Positions 34,218 through 43,322 are shown, counted from the first letter of the stretch. The stretch is DNA of 49,373 bases from JANWZL01 sp041640815 (GCA_041640815.1 JBEPZO010000013.1:1-49373), one strand, 5' to 3'. Made by a program: numbers and translations. The notes: generated by a model not told the origin, from the letters alone.

Positions 34218-37200
34218 ATGTCGGAACGCATCCGCGAGATCCCATACAACTACACCTCGTTCTCGGACCGCGAGATCGTGCTGCGCATCCTCGGCACCGA
34301 AGGCTGGCAGCTCATTGAAGAACTGCGTCATGAACGGCGCACCGGCCGCTCCGCCCGCATGCTGTTCGAGGTGTTGGGGGATATCTGGGTGGTGTCGCGC
34401 AACCCCTATCTCGAGGACGACTTGTTGGCCGATAGCCACCGTCGGCGGCTGCTGGTGGACGCCCTGCGCCACCGCCTGGCAGAGATCGACAAGCGCCGCC
34501 AGGGCAATGCACGGGTGGCAAGACTACTCGCCCTGGCCGAGCAGGCGGTCGCCGACTTCGAGGCCCGCTTCGACGCCACCCAGCGGCTGCGCGAGGCGAT
34601 CGTCAGGCGGCTGGCGCGCCACACCCGGCGCGACAACATCGCCTTCGATGGCTTGAGCCGGGTCTCCCACGTCACCGATGCGACCGACTGGCGGGTGGAG
34701 TATCCCTTCGTGGTACTCACCCCCGACCGCGAAGAGGAAATCCCACCGCTGGTGGCCGGCTGCATCGAACTTGGGCTCACCATCATCCCCCGCGGCGGCG
34801 GCACCGGTTACAGCGGCGGAGCGGTGCCGCTCCATCCGCACACCGCGGTGATCAACACCGAGAAGCTGGATTGGCTCTCCGGCATCGAGGCGGTGGTCCT
34901 GCCCGGTCACCGCGAGCCAACACCGGTGATCCGCTGCGGCGCGGGCGTAGTCACCCGCCGGGTGATGGAGGTGGCCGAGGCGGCGGGGCTTGTTTTCGCC
35001 GTCGACCCGACCTCCGCCGATGCCTCCACCATCGGCGGCAATGTGGCCATGAACGCCGGTGGCAAAAAGGCGGTGCTGTGGGGCACGGCGCTGGACAACC
35101 TGGTGTCTTGGAAGATGGTCACGCCCGAGGCCGATTGGCTCGAGGTGACGCGGCTTGACCACAACCTGGGCAAGATCCACGAAGTGCCCGTGGCGCGCTT
35201 TGCGCTCCAGCGCTATCACGCCGACGGCCGCCCCAAGGGCGCGGCCGAGGTGATCGAGATCCCGGGCAGCCGCTTCCGCAAGACGGGGCTCGGCAAAGAC
35301 GTGACCGACAAATTCCTCGCCGGATTGCCGGGCATCCAAAAAGAAGGCTGCGATGGGCTCATCACCCAGGCCACCTTCATCTTGCACCGCATGCCGGCGC
35401 ACGGTCGCACCATCTGCCTCGAGTTCTTCGGCAGCGCGCACGAGGCCGTGCCGGCCATCGTCGAGGTCAAGCGCTACACCGACGCACGCCCCGGTGGCGT
35501 GGCCCTTGCCGGCCTCGAGCACCTCGATGCCCGCTACGTCAAGGCCGTGGGCTACGCCACCAAGGCCCAGCGCACGGCGCGCCCGAACATGGTTTTGCTG
35601 GCCGATGTGGTCGGCGACGATGCCCAGGCCGTGCAGGCGGCGGCCGAGCACATCGTTGGCCTTGCGCGCGCGCGCGGCGGCGAGGGCTTCATCGCCGCAG
35701 AGCCGGCCTTGCGGCGCAAATTCTGGCAGGACCGTGCGCGCACGGCAGCGATCGCCGCCCACACCAACGCCTTCAAGATCAATGAGGACGTCGTCATCCC
35801 CTTGGAGCGGCTGGCCGACTACAACGACGGCATCGAACGCATCAACATCGAGCTGTCGATTGCCAACAAGCTCGATCTACTCGATGCCCTGGAGGGCTTC
35901 CTGCGCGGCGCGCTGCCGACCGCCGCCGATGAAGACGTACAAGCCGATGCCGAGCTGACCGAGCAACGCCGGGCGCAGGCGCTCGCACTGTTGAGCGAGG
36001 TGCGCCGCCGCTGGCAGGGGCTGTTGCAGGGGCTCGATGAGCAGCTGCCGCCCAACGCCTGTGGCCTCGATGGGCAGCCCATCCTGCCCGCCGGTGAGAA
36101 AACGGTTTTCCGGGCCCTGCAGGACAAAAGCTTGCGGGTGTCTTGGAAGCGCGAGGTGCGCGCCCCGCTCAGGCGCATCTTCACCGGCCGCGAATACGAG
36201 CCGGTGCTGGCCGAATGCGAGCGCATCCACCAGCGCGTGCTCAAACGCCGGGTGTTCGTGGCCCTGCACATGCACGCCGGCGACGGCAACGTGCATACCA
36301 ACATCCCGGTCAACTCCGACGACTACGAGATGCTCAAGACCGCCAACGCGGCGGTGGCGCGCATCATGCGCCTGGCCAAGGACCTGGGCGGGGTCGTCTC
36401 CGGCGAGCATGGCATCGGCATCACCAAGCTGGAATTCCTCGAGCCAGAGATGCTCGACGCCTTCGCGCGCTACAAGCGTCAGGTGGACCCGGAAGGCCGC
36501 TTCAACAAGGGCAAGCTGCTCGCCGGCGCGGACCTCAGCAATGCCTACACCCCCAGCTTCAACTTGCTCGAGCTCGAGTCGCTGATCATGGAGCAGTCTG
36601 AGATCGGCGCCATTGCCGATGCCATCAAGGACTGCCTGCGCTGTGGCAAATGCAAACCGGTGTGCAACACCCACGTGCCGCGCGCCAACTTGCTCTACAG
36701 CCCGCGCAACAAGATCCTCGCCACGTCGCTGTTGATCGAGGCCTTCTTGTATGAGGAGCAGACCCGCCGCGGCGTGTCCGCCAACCACTTCGCCGAATTC
36801 GACGACGTCGCCGCCCACTGCACGATCTGCCACAAGTGCAAGAACCCTTGCCCGGTGGACATCGATTTCGGCGACGTCTCCGCCGCCATGCGCCAGTTCC
36901 TGCGCGATCAGGGCCGGCAGCGCTTCAATCTCGGCTCGGCCGCCGCCATGTTTTTTCTCAATGCCACAAACAGCCGCAGCATCGAATGGACACGCCACCT
37001 GCTGATCAAGTGGGGCTATCGCGCGCAGCGGTGGGGGCATGTCTTGGCGCGACGCATGGGACTCGTGCAGGGTCAAACCCAGCACCCACCCGCCACCGTC
37101 GGACCGCCATCGGTGCTGGCCCAAGTCATCCATTTCGTCAACAAGCCCCTGCCGGCAAAGGTGCCGGCGCGCACCATGCGCGCCTTGCTCGGCCTCGATG

Positions 37201-38039
37201 ACCCCCGCATGGTGCCCATCCTGCGCGACCCGGCGCGGGTCGGCGAGGATGCCGACGCCGTCTTCTACTTTCCGGGCTGTGGCAGCGAGCGCCTCTTTTC
37301 GCAGGTCGGTCTGGCCACCCTGGCCTGGCTCTATACGCTGGGCGTGCAGACGGTATTGCCGCCCGGCTATCTCTGCTGCGGCTACCCGCAGACCGCTGCC
37401 GGCGATCGCGCGCGCGGCGAGGCCATCACCACCGCCAATCGCGTCCTGTTCCACCGCGTGGCCAATACCCTCAATTACTTGGACATCCGCACCGTCTTGG
37501 TGTCCTGCGGCACCTGTCTCGACCAGCTCAAGGCGTATCAATTCGAGCAGATCTTCCCCGGCTGCCGCATCCTGGACATTCACGAATACCTGCTGGAGAA
37601 AGGGGTTCGTCTGCAAGGGGTGCGTGGGGTGCGCTACATGTACCACGACCCTTGCCACACCCCCATGAAGGTGCACCATCCCTTGACCACTGCCCGCACC
37701 TTGCTCGGCACCGAGGTCAGGTTATCGGAGCGTTGCTGCGGTGAGTCGGGCACCCTTGCCGCCACCCGGCCAGACATCTCCACTCAGGTGCGATTCCGCA
37801 AAGAGGAGGAGATCCGCAAAGTGGCCAGCGCCATCCGCGCCGAGGAGGGCGCTGCCCCGATCAAGCTCCTCACGGCCTGCCCTTCCTGTCTGCAAGGTCT
37901 ATCCCGCTTCGAGGGGGATACGCAGGTCGAGGCGGACTACCTCGTCACCGAGCTGGCTCGGCTACACTTGGGCGAGGACTGGTTGGAGCGGTTCCTCGAA
38001 CGCGTGAAAGACGGCGGCATCGAACGCGTGTTGTTATGA
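34218..38039 (+). CDS. Large FAD/4Fe-4S oxidoreductase (DUF3683, GlcD-GlcF-like fusion)
   Basis: A 1273-residue fusion. The N-terminal region (about 1-165, DUF3683-like) has no known role. A flavin-binding domain of the vanillyl-alcohol oxidase type follows, with PRGGGTGYSGG (191-201), DPTSADASTIGGNVAMNAGG and a C-terminal FAD-oxidase part (HMHAGDGNVHTNIPV, SGEHGIGITKLEF). Two 4Fe-4S sites follow (C806-C809-C812-C816 and C868-C871-C874-C878), then two cysteine-rich CCG modules (CCGYPQT from 1053 and CCGESGT from 1173) as in glycolate or D-lactate dehydrogenases. It should oxidise a 2-hydroxy acid and pass electrons to the quinone pool. The substrate cannot be told from sequence. Confidence 0.9.
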   Translation: MSERIREIPYNYTSFSDREIVLRILGTEGWQLIEELRHERRTGRSARMLFEVLGDIWVVSRNPYLEDDLLADSHRRRLLVDALRHRLAEIDKRRQGNARVARLLALAEQAVADFEARFDATQRLREAIVRRLARHTRRDNIAFDGLSRVSHVTDATDWRVEYPFVVLTPDREEEIPPLVAGCIELGLTIIPRGGGTGYSGGAVPLHPHTAVINTEKLDWLSGIEAVVLPGHREPTPVIRCGAGVVTRRVMEVAEAAGLVFAVDPTSADASTIGGNVAMNAGGKKAVLWGTALDNLVSWKMVTPEADWLEVTRLDHNLGKIHEVPVARFALQRYHADGRPKGAAEVIEIPGSRFRKTGLGKDVTDKFLAGLPGIQKEGCDGLITQATFILHRMPAHGRTICLEFFGSAHEAVPAIVEVKRYTDARPGGVALAGLEHLDARYVKAVGYATKAQRTARPNMVLLADVVGDDAQAVQAAAEHIVGLARARGGEGFIAAEPALRRKFWQDRARTAAIAAHTNAFKINEDVVIPLERLADYNDGIERINIELSIANKLDLLDALEGFLRGALPTAADEDVQADAELTEQRRAQALALLSEVRRRWQGLLQGLDEQLPPNACGLDGQPILPAGEKTVFRALQDKSLRVSWKREVRAPLRRIFTGREYEPVLAECERIHQRVLKRRVFVALHMHAGDGNVHTNIPVNSDDYEMLKTANAAVARIMRLAKDLGGVVSGEHGIGITKLEFLEPEMLDAFARYKRQVDPEGRFNKGKLLAGADLSNAYTPSFNLLELESLIMEQSEIGAIADAIKDCLRCGKCKPVCNTHVPRANLLYSPRNKILATSLLIEAFLYEEQTRRGVSANHFAEFDDVAAHCTICHKCKNPCPVDIDFGDVSAAMRQFLRDQGRQRFNLGSAAAMFFLNATNSRSIEWTRHLLIKWGYRAQRWGHVLARRMGLVQGQTQHPPATVGPPSVLAQVIHFVNKPLPAKVPARTMRALLGLDDPRMVPILRDPARVGEDADAVFYFPGCGSERLFSQVGLATLAWLYTLGVQTVLPPGYLCCGYPQTAAGDRARGEAITTANRVLFHRVANTLNYLDIRTVLVSCGTCLDQLKAYQFEQIFPGCRILDIHEYLLEKGVRLQGVRGVRYMYHDPCHTPMKVHHPLTTARTLLGTEVRLSERCCGESGTLAATRPDISTQVRFRKEEEIRKVASAIRAEEGAAPIKLLTACPSCLQGLSRFEGDTQVEADYLVTELARLHLGEDWLERFLERVKDGGIERVLL

Positions 38040-38042
38040 AAC

Positions 38043-38074
38043 GGCGCTGGCAGTCCACGCTGCTCGCCAGCGCC
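38043..38074 (+). other. 9-bp GC-rich hairpin after the FAD/Fe-S gene
   Basis: GGCGCTGGC and GCCAGCGCC pair perfectly around a 14-base loop, beginning 3 bases after the stop codon. No T-run follows, so it is not a standard intrinsic terminator but may stabilise the transcript end. A 14-bp palindrome (GCCGGCGCGCCGGC) lies further on at 38103-38116. Confidence 0.5.
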
Positions 38075-38188
38075 CCACCGCGCCAGACGCGGGCGACGGC
38101 AAGCCGGCGCGCCGGCGTCATCGGTCCAGGCGGCTTGCCTACCCTCGCTTGCCGCAACTGGCCACTGGCAAGATGAGCTTTTGCTCAG

Positions 38189-38345
38189 ATGCCCCCCGCT
38201 TGCCCGCTTTGTCACCCCGGCGCTGAAGCGCTGCTGTGGCAGGACGACCTCTGCCGCGTGCTAAGGGTGGATGACCTTTGCTACCCGGCACGCATCTCGG
38301 CAGCGCCGCATCGCTTTGGGCGCACGCGTGGGGTGTCGGCGCGTT
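38189..38345 (+). pseudogene. Truncated HIT-family protein gene
   Basis: The first 33 or so codons encode a recognisable HIT-family N-terminus: CPLCHPGAEALLWQDDLCRV followed by LRVDDLCYPA. The expected continuation, ending in the His-x-His-x-His nucleotide-binding motif, is missing. After YPA the reading becomes unrelated and runs into the phoR 3' end. A HIT gene commonly follows the large FAD/Fe-S oxidoreductase in betaproteobacteria, so this looks like the stump of that gene at a rearrangement breakpoint near 38290. Confidence 0.6.
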
Positions 38346-39688
38346 CAGGCGGCGGCTTGGCCAGGCGATTGTGGCGTTTCTGTCGCCGCCGGAATGATCC
38401 TTTCCGGGGGGAAGACGGCAGTGAACGTGCTGCCCTTGCCTACCGTGCTCTCGATCCTTAAGTGTGCCTGGTGGCGCTGTAATACATGCTTGACGATAGC
38501 CAGTCCCAGCCCTGTGCCGCCGAGGGCGCGCGAGCGCCCGCGGTCCACGCGGTAGAAGCGCTCGGTTAAGCGCGGAATGTGCTGTGGTTCGATGCCTTCG
38601 CCGGTATCGGTGACCGAAAATTCGCCCCCGCCAGCGGCGTTGGTGCGCCAGCGCAGCGTGATCTGCCCGCCGCTGGGGGTGTAGCGCACCGCATTCGATA
38701 CCAAATTGCTCAAGGCGCTGTGGATCTCCTTGTGGTTGCCGGCGATGCGCACGTCACTGTCGAGCTCGAGGCTCACCTTGTGGCGGCCGCCGCTTAAGCT
38801 TTGCGCCTCTTGCATGAGGCTACGAGCAAGCGCAGCGACATCCACCGGCTCGATGACGACCTCAGTATCTGCCTCCAACCGTGCCAAGGTGAGCAAGTCA
38901 TCGATGAGGCGACGCATACGGTCGGACTGCTCGCGCATGAGCTTGAGGTAGTCCTTGAAACGTTGCGCATCCGGCTCTTCCATGTCGGCGAAGGACTCCA
39001 AGAAGCCGGCGATGACGGTAATCGGCGTGCGTAGTTCATGCGAGACGTTGGCGATGAAGTCGCGCCGCATGGCGTCCACCCGCACCTGCTCCGTGATGTC
39101 GTGGCAAAAAAGCATCTGCTGTGCACCCGGCATGGGGACACGGCGCAGGGCCAGGCTGCGGCTACTGTCGGCTGGCGCTGGCATGGTCAAGCGATCCTCA
39201 CCCGCGCCCGTCAACCATGCGTTGAAAGTAGCGTTACGAATGATGTAGCTAATGAATTGCCCGATGTCACTTCTACCCTTCAGGCCCAGTTGGGTCTCGG
39301 CTGCCTGATTGAACCACACGATGCGCTGTTGGGCATCGATGAGCACAACGCCATCAGGCAGATGCTCCGCAACCAAGCGTATCTGCTCATGACTTATGTC
39401 ATGGGGCTGATGTGCAGCAGGTTGAGACTTAAGCAGATTCTTTAGCCGGTAAAAGATATCCCCCCAAAGACCGCGTTCCTCTGGTAGCGGTAGGGCTGGT
39501 GAATCAAGCCAGAGCAGAAAGCGTTTGAGCTTAAAGAGATGCCACCCAAGCAGCAGGATTAGTCCCGCGCACAACACGCTGAGCGCGATTAAAGCACCAG
39601 CTAAGGGCCATAGCATGAGGCCGAGAAGGAGCAGCCCCAGTAAGTACCCAACACCCCGCCACCAAGATAACCGCACAAGCGCATCCAA
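38345..39688 (-). CDS. phoR: Phosphate regulon sensor histidine kinase PhoR
   Basis: A 447-residue membrane kinase. Two hydrophobic segments lie at about 12-50 with almost no periplasmic loop, as in PhoR. A PAS domain is at about 100-195 (LPDGVVLIDAQQRIVWFNQAA). The phosphorylated H217 is in NVSHELRTPITVIAGFLE. The ATPase has NLVSNAVRYTPSGG, VTDTGEGIEPQ and GGTGLGLAIVKHV. It senses phosphate through the Pst-PhoU system in relatives, and none of those genes are in the window. It follows phoB with a 27-base gap. Confidence 0.93.
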   Translation of the reverse strand: MDALVRLSWWRGVGYLLGLLLLGLMLWPLAGALIALSVLCAGLILLLGWHLFKLKRFLLWLDSPALPLPEERGLWGDIFYRLKNLLKSQPAAHQPHDISHEQIRLVAEHLPDGVVLIDAQQRIVWFNQAAETQLGLKGRSDIGQFISYIIRNATFNAWLTGAGEDRLTMPAPADSSRSLALRRVPMPGAQQMLFCHDITEQVRVDAMRRDFIANVSHELRTPITVIAGFLESFADMEEPDAQRFKDYLKLMREQSDRMRRLIDDLLTLARLEADTEVVIEPVDVAALARSLMQEAQSLSGGRHKVSLELDSDVRIAGNHKEIHSALSNLVSNAVRYTPSGGQITLRWRTNAAGGGEFSVTDTGEGIEPQHIPRLTERFYRVDRGRSRALGGTGLGLAIVKHVLQRHQAHLRIESTVGKGSTFTAVFPPERIIPAATETPQSPGQAAA

Positions 39689-39715
39689 AAACTGGTCGGC
39701 GCTTGGACTGTAGCA

Positions 39716-40402
39716 TCAAGTCGCCGAGAGGCGATAACCTGCCCCACGCACGGTCTGGATCAGCCGGTTGTGACCGGTGGGCTCCAGGGCGCTGCGCAGG
39801 CGGCGGATGTGCACATCCACCGTGCGCTCCTCGACGAACACGTGGTCGCCCCAGACGTGGTCCAGCAGCTGCGAGCGGGAGTACACCCGTTCCGGATGGG
39901 TCATCAGGAAATGCAGCAGCCGGAATTCCGTGGGGCCGAGCTCGAGCGGTGTCCCATTGCCGTATACCCGATGACTCATCGGGTCCAAGCGCAGTCCGGC
40001 GATCTCTACTGGATCTTCGGTCATCTGCGGTGCGCGCCGGCGCAGCACCGCCTTGATACGCGCCATCAGCTCCCTGGGGCTAAAGGGCTTAGTGATATAG
40101 TCGTCTGCGCCTGTTTCCAAACCCAACACCTTATCTCGTTCCTCGGAGCGAGCCGTGAGCATGATAAGAGGGACTTGCTTTAAGCGATGATCACTACGCA
40201 GACGGCGAGCGAAATCGATACCGGACATCCCCGGTAGCATCCAATCGACGAGGATCAGATCTGGCAAGCGTCCCCGTAACAGGTCCAAGGCTTCTTCAGC
40301 GTCCGAGGCAATCAAGACATCGTGACCATGCTGTCCCAAGTTGAACTTGAGGACTTCCTGTATGCCGGGTTCATCTTCTACCACCAGAATGGTTGCAGAC
40401 AT
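39716..40402 (-). CDS. phoB: Phosphate regulon response regulator PhoB
   Basis: A 228-residue OmpR/PhoB-type activator. The receiver has ILVVEDEPGIQEVL, phosphorylated D53 in ILVDWMLPGMSG, LTARSEERDKVLGLETGADDY and ITKPFSPREL. The C-terminal winged helix reads LELGPTEFRLLHFLMTHPERVYSRSQLLDHVWG and ends RTVRGAGYRLS-like. It binds Pho boxes, and a candidate lies just upstream, so the pair is probably self-activating under phosphate limitation. Confidence 0.95.
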   Translation of the reverse strand: MSATILVVEDEPGIQEVLKFNLGQHGHDVLIASDAEEALDLLRGRLPDLILVDWMLPGMSGIDFARRLRSDHRLKQVPLIMLTARSEERDKVLGLETGADDYITKPFSPRELMARIKAVLRRRAPQMTEDPVEIAGLRLDPMSHRVYGNGTPLELGPTEFRLLHFLMTHPERVYSRSQLLDHVWGDHVFVEERTVDVHIRRLRSALEPTGHNRLIQTVRGAGYRLSAT

Positions 40403-40432
40403 CGCCTGTTCTCCGATGCTCCATCTGAGCAG

Positions 40433-40467
40433 AATCTTATGACGATCCTGTGAAAGGATTATGACAA
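40433..40467 (-). promoter_or_regulatory. Candidate Pho box and -10 element upstream of phoB
   Basis: Read on the minus strand, three heptamers TTGTCAT, CTTTCAC and TCGTCAT follow each other with 4-base gaps (40467 to 40439), the 11-base periodicity of PhoB sites. The first two form the 18-base TTGTCATAATCCTTTCAC, close to the consensus CTGTCAT-A/T-rich-CTGTCAC. TAAGAT (40438-40433) begins about 10 bases after the second heptamer, the usual place of the -10. The phoB start is 30 bases further on. Confidence 0.65.
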
Positions 40468-40537
40468 CGTGAGTAGTCGACCATACGCCCAGTGATGCTA
40501 AGGTAAGATTCAGCTATTTGTACTTCTGCTTACGTCT

Positions 40538-41425
40538 ATGACCAGCGTCCAACTCACCCCTCAGCAAAAGGCGCAGGTGATCGCCGAGGCCCTGCCCTAC
40601 ATCCAGCGCTTCTACGACAAGACGGTGGTGATCAAATACGGCGGCAACGCCATGGTCGACCCCGTGCTCAAGGCGGCCTTCGCCCGCGACGTGGTGCTGT
40701 TGAAGCTCGTGGGCATGAACCCGGTCGTCGTACACGGCGGCGGCCCGCAGATCGAGGACCTGCTCAAGCGGATGGGCAAGAAGGGCGAATTCATCCAGGG
40801 GATGCGAGTGACCGACGCCGAGACCATGGACGTCGTCGAGATGGTCCTGGGCGGCCAGGTGAACAAGGAGATCGTCAACCTGATCAACGGCGCTGGCGGC
40901 AAGGCCGTGGGGCTCACCGGCAAGGATGGCCGTTTCATCCGCGCGCGCAAGCTCTTGATGCCGTCCAAGGACAAGCCAGGCGACCTGATCGACATCGGCC
41001 AGGTGGGCGAGATCACCCAGATCGACCCCAGCCTGATCGCCTTTTTGGACTCGGGCGATTTCATCCCGGTGATCGCCCCGATCGGGGTTGGGGACGCGGG
41101 GGAGACCTACAACATCAATGCCGACGTGGTGGCCGGCAAACTGGCCGAGGTGCTGAAGGCCGAAAAGCTCGTACTGCTCACCAACACCCCCGGCGTGCTC
41201 GACCGCAACGGCAATCTGCTCACCGGGCTCACGCCACAGAAGATCGACGAGCTGGTGGCCGACGGCACTCTCTCCGGCGGCATGCTACCCAAGATCGCCG
41301 CCGCCCTGGATGCGGCGCGAAACGGCGTCAAGTCGGTGCACATCATCGATGGTCGGGTCGAGCATGCGCTGTTGCTCGAGATCATGACCGACCAGGGCGT
41401 CGGCACCCTGATCAAATCGGCCTGA
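40538..41425 (+). CDS. argB: N-acetylglutamate kinase ArgB
   Basis: Phosphorylates N-acetyl-L-glutamate in arginine synthesis. The 295 residues show VIKYGGNAMV, VVVHGGGPQIEDLL, NLINGAGGKAVGLTGKDG, YNINADVVAGKLAEVL and SGGMLPKIAAALDA, all conserved for the amino-acid kinase fold. It is divergent from phoB and stands alone. No clear Shine-Dalgarno sequence precedes the ATG, but the N-terminus is the family start. Confidence 0.96.
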   Translation: MTSVQLTPQQKAQVIAEALPYIQRFYDKTVVIKYGGNAMVDPVLKAAFARDVVLLKLVGMNPVVVHGGGPQIEDLLKRMGKKGEFIQGMRVTDAETMDVVEMVLGGQVNKEIVNLINGAGGKAVGLTGKDGRFIRARKLLMPSKDKPGDLIDIGQVGEITQIDPSLIAFLDSGDFIPVIAPIGVGDAGETYNINADVVAGKLAEVLKAEKLVLLTNTPGVLDRNGNLLTGLTPQKIDELVADGTLSGGMLPKIAAALDAARNGVKSVHIIDGRVEHALLLEIMTDQGVGTLIKSA

Positions 41426-41468
41426 GGCCGCGATGGCGTCATGCAGCCGCCCCCACAGCGGTGCAGGG

Positions 41469-41561
41469 GCTCGAACAAAGGCCTAATTGTCCTTGGTGAC
41501 GCGTATCTTTGTCGAGTAGGCATTCGGTGGCTGAAAGGTGCGCCCCTCGGAGGGCGGAGCA
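41469..41561 (-). repeat. Decayed duplicate of the rho 3' end
   Basis: The 46 bases 41487-41532 match 41660-41704 inside rho, with one inserted T and one substitution. Weaker similarity extends on both sides, over about 90 bases. It represents the last coding part of rho (around KIRVTKDNDAFFE) out of frame and without function. It lies 60-150 bases downstream of the rho stop. Confidence 0.75.
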
Positions 41562-41625
41562 GGGGCCCCGCGCAAGCCGGGGATGCGACCCCGTAGGGGG
41601 GCGCGACCTGGAAGCCACCCGACTT

Positions 41626-42885
41626 CTAGCCGCGGCGCATGGATTCGAAAAAGGCGTCGTTGTCCTTGGTGACGCGTATCTTGTCGAGTAGGAATTCGGT
41701 GGCTTCCAGGTCGTCCATCGGATAGAGCAGTTTCCTCAGCACCCAGATCTTCTGCAGGATCTCCGGTTTGATGAGCAGCTCTTCCTTGCGCGTGCCGGAG
41801 CGGTTGACGTTGATGGCGGGATAAACGCGCTTTTCCGCCATGCGCCGGTCGAGATGGATCTCTAAGTTGCCAGTGCCTTTGAATTCTTCATAGATCACCT
41901 CATCCATCCGGCTTCCTGTATCGATGAGCGCAGTAGCCAAGATGGTAAGGCTCCCCCCCTCCTCAACGTTACGTGCTGCCCCGAAGAAGCGTTTGGGCTT
42001 CTGCAGGGCGTAAGCATCAACACCGCCAGTGAGCACCTTGCCCGAGGCCGGTTGCACGGTGTTGTAGGCGCGCGCCAGCCGCGTGATGGAGTCGAGCAGG
42101 ATGAGCACGTCCTTCTTGTGCTCGACCAGGCGCTTGGCCTTCTCCAACACCATCTCCGCCACCTGCACGTGGCGGCTTGCCGGCTCGTCGAAGGTGGAGG
42201 CCACCACCTCGCCCTTCACCGTGCGCGTCATCTCCGTGACCTCCTCGGGCCGTTCGTCGATGAGCAGGACAATGAGCACGGTCTCAGGATAATTGGCGGT
42301 GATAGCATGGGCGATGTGCTGCAGCATCACCGTCTTGCCCGACTTGGGGGGTGCCACGATCAGCCCGCGCGAGCCTTTACCGATGGGGGAGATAATGTCG
42401 ATGACCCGCCCCGTGAGATTCTCCTCTGACCTAATGTCCCGCTCCAGCTTATAAGGCTGATTCGGAAACAGGGGGGTCAGGTTTTCAAACATGATCTTGT
42501 GCCTGAGGGCCTCAGGCGGCTCGCCATTGACCTTGTCAAGCTTGGTGAGCGCGAAGTAACGCTCGCCGTCTTTGGGCGTGCGCACCTCGCCCTCAATGGA
42601 ATCCCCCGTGCGCAGGTTGTACCGACGTACCTGTGAGGGTGAAACGTAAATGTCATCGGGGTTGGCGAGGTAGGAAGTATCAGGCGAGCGCAAAAAGCCA
42701 TAACCATCAGGCAGAACCTCCAACACCCCATCTCCATAGATGATCTCACCCTGTTTAGCCTTGGCTTTGAGCAAGGCGAAGATGAGTTCCTGCTTGCGCA
42801 TGCGGTTGGCGTTCTCGATCCCACTGGCCTCAGCCATCGCCAGTAGCGCGCTGACATGTAATTGTTTCAATTCCGATAGATGCAT
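41626..42885 (-). CDS. rho: Transcription termination factor Rho
   Basis: Hexameric RNA-dependent ATPase that ends transcription at rut sites. The 419 residues are standard: N-terminal HLSELKQLHVSALLAMA, RNA-binding GDGVLEVLPDGYGFLRS, Walker A GLIVAPPKSGKTVML, Walker B VLILLDSITRLARAYN, and the Q/R-loop region SGKVLTGGVDAYALQKPKRFFGAARN. It follows trxA with 110 bases between, a classical gene order. A stem-loop lies in that gap. A decayed copy of its own 3' end follows downstream. Confidence 0.97.
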   Translation of the reverse strand: MHLSELKQLHVSALLAMAEASGIENANRMRKQELIFALLKAKAKQGEIIYGDGVLEVLPDGYGFLRSPDTSYLANPDDIYVSPSQVRRYNLRTGDSIEGEVRTPKDGERYFALTKLDKVNGEPPEALRHKIMFENLTPLFPNQPYKLERDIRSEENLTGRVIDIISPIGKGSRGLIVAPPKSGKTVMLQHIAHAITANYPETVLIVLLIDERPEEVTEMTRTVKGEVVASTFDEPASRHVQVAEMVLEKAKRLVEHKKDVLILLDSITRLARAYNTVQPASGKVLTGGVDAYALQKPKRFFGAARNVEEGGSLTILATALIDTGSRMDEVIYEEFKGTGNLEIHLDRRMAEKRVYPAINVNRSGTRKEELLIKPEILQKIWVLRKLLYPMDDLEATEFLLDKIRVTKDNDAFFESMRRG

Positions 42886-42951
42886 GTTAGAGCTGTCATT
42901 TGAAAGGCGGGCATTTTGCCGCCGCGAAGAGGGGGTAGTTGAAGGTAAGGG

Positions 42952-42981
42952 TAGCGCCCAGATGATGGAGACTGGGCGCTA
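42952..42981 (-). promoter_or_regulatory. Stem-loop between trxA and rho
   Basis: TAGCGCCCA and TGGGCGCTA form a perfect 9-bp stem with a 12-base loop between the trxA stop and the rho start. Without a T-run it is not an intrinsic terminator. It could be part of a rho leader, since rho is often autoregulated by attenuation in its leader, but that role is inferred. Confidence 0.5.
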
Positions 42982-42995
42982 TCAAAATCGCGCGT

Positions 42996-43322
42996 TCAGA
43001 TGTTGCTGTCCACGAAAGCAGTCAATTGCGACTTGGAAAGCGCGCCGACCTTCGTGGCCTCAACGTTGCCATTCTTGAAGATCATCAGGGTAGGGATGCC
43101 ACGGATGCCGTATTTGGGGGGAATCTGCTGATTTTCGTCGATATTGAGTTTGCACACCTTAAGTCGCCCACTGTACTCTCTGGCGACCTCATCGAGGATA
43201 GGAGAAATCATTTTACATGGTCCACACCAGTCTGCCCAATAATCGACTAGCACAGGGATGGGTGATTGCAAAACCTCCTGTTCGAAGGTCTCATCCGTGA
43301 CGTAATGGATGTGTTCACTCAT
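42996..43322 (-). CDS. trxA: Thioredoxin TrxA
   Basis: A 108-residue classical thioredoxin with active site YWADWCGPCKMI and cis-Pro in RGIPTLMIFKNG. It reduces disulfides in cytoplasmic proteins. The start MSEHIHYVTDETFEQ is typical. Located just upstream of rho on the same strand. Confidence 0.96.
   Translation of the reverse strand: MSEHIHYVTDETFEQEVLQSPIPVLVDYWADWCGPCKMISPILDEVAREYSGRLKVCKLNIDENQQIPPKYGIRGIPTLMIFKNGNVEATKVGALSKSQLTAFVDSNI

Noticed and set aside
35877..37679. A 600-codon minus-strand open frame opposite the FAD/Fe-S gene
   Set aside because: It has no recognisable domain, whereas the plus-strand frame has complete FAD and Fe-S motifs. High GC content makes such antisense frames common.
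41530..41625. A GC-rich stretch next to the rho duplicate as an RNA gene
   Set aside because: Several short G/C runs can pair, but no cloverleaf or named RNA structure could be drawn with confidence.
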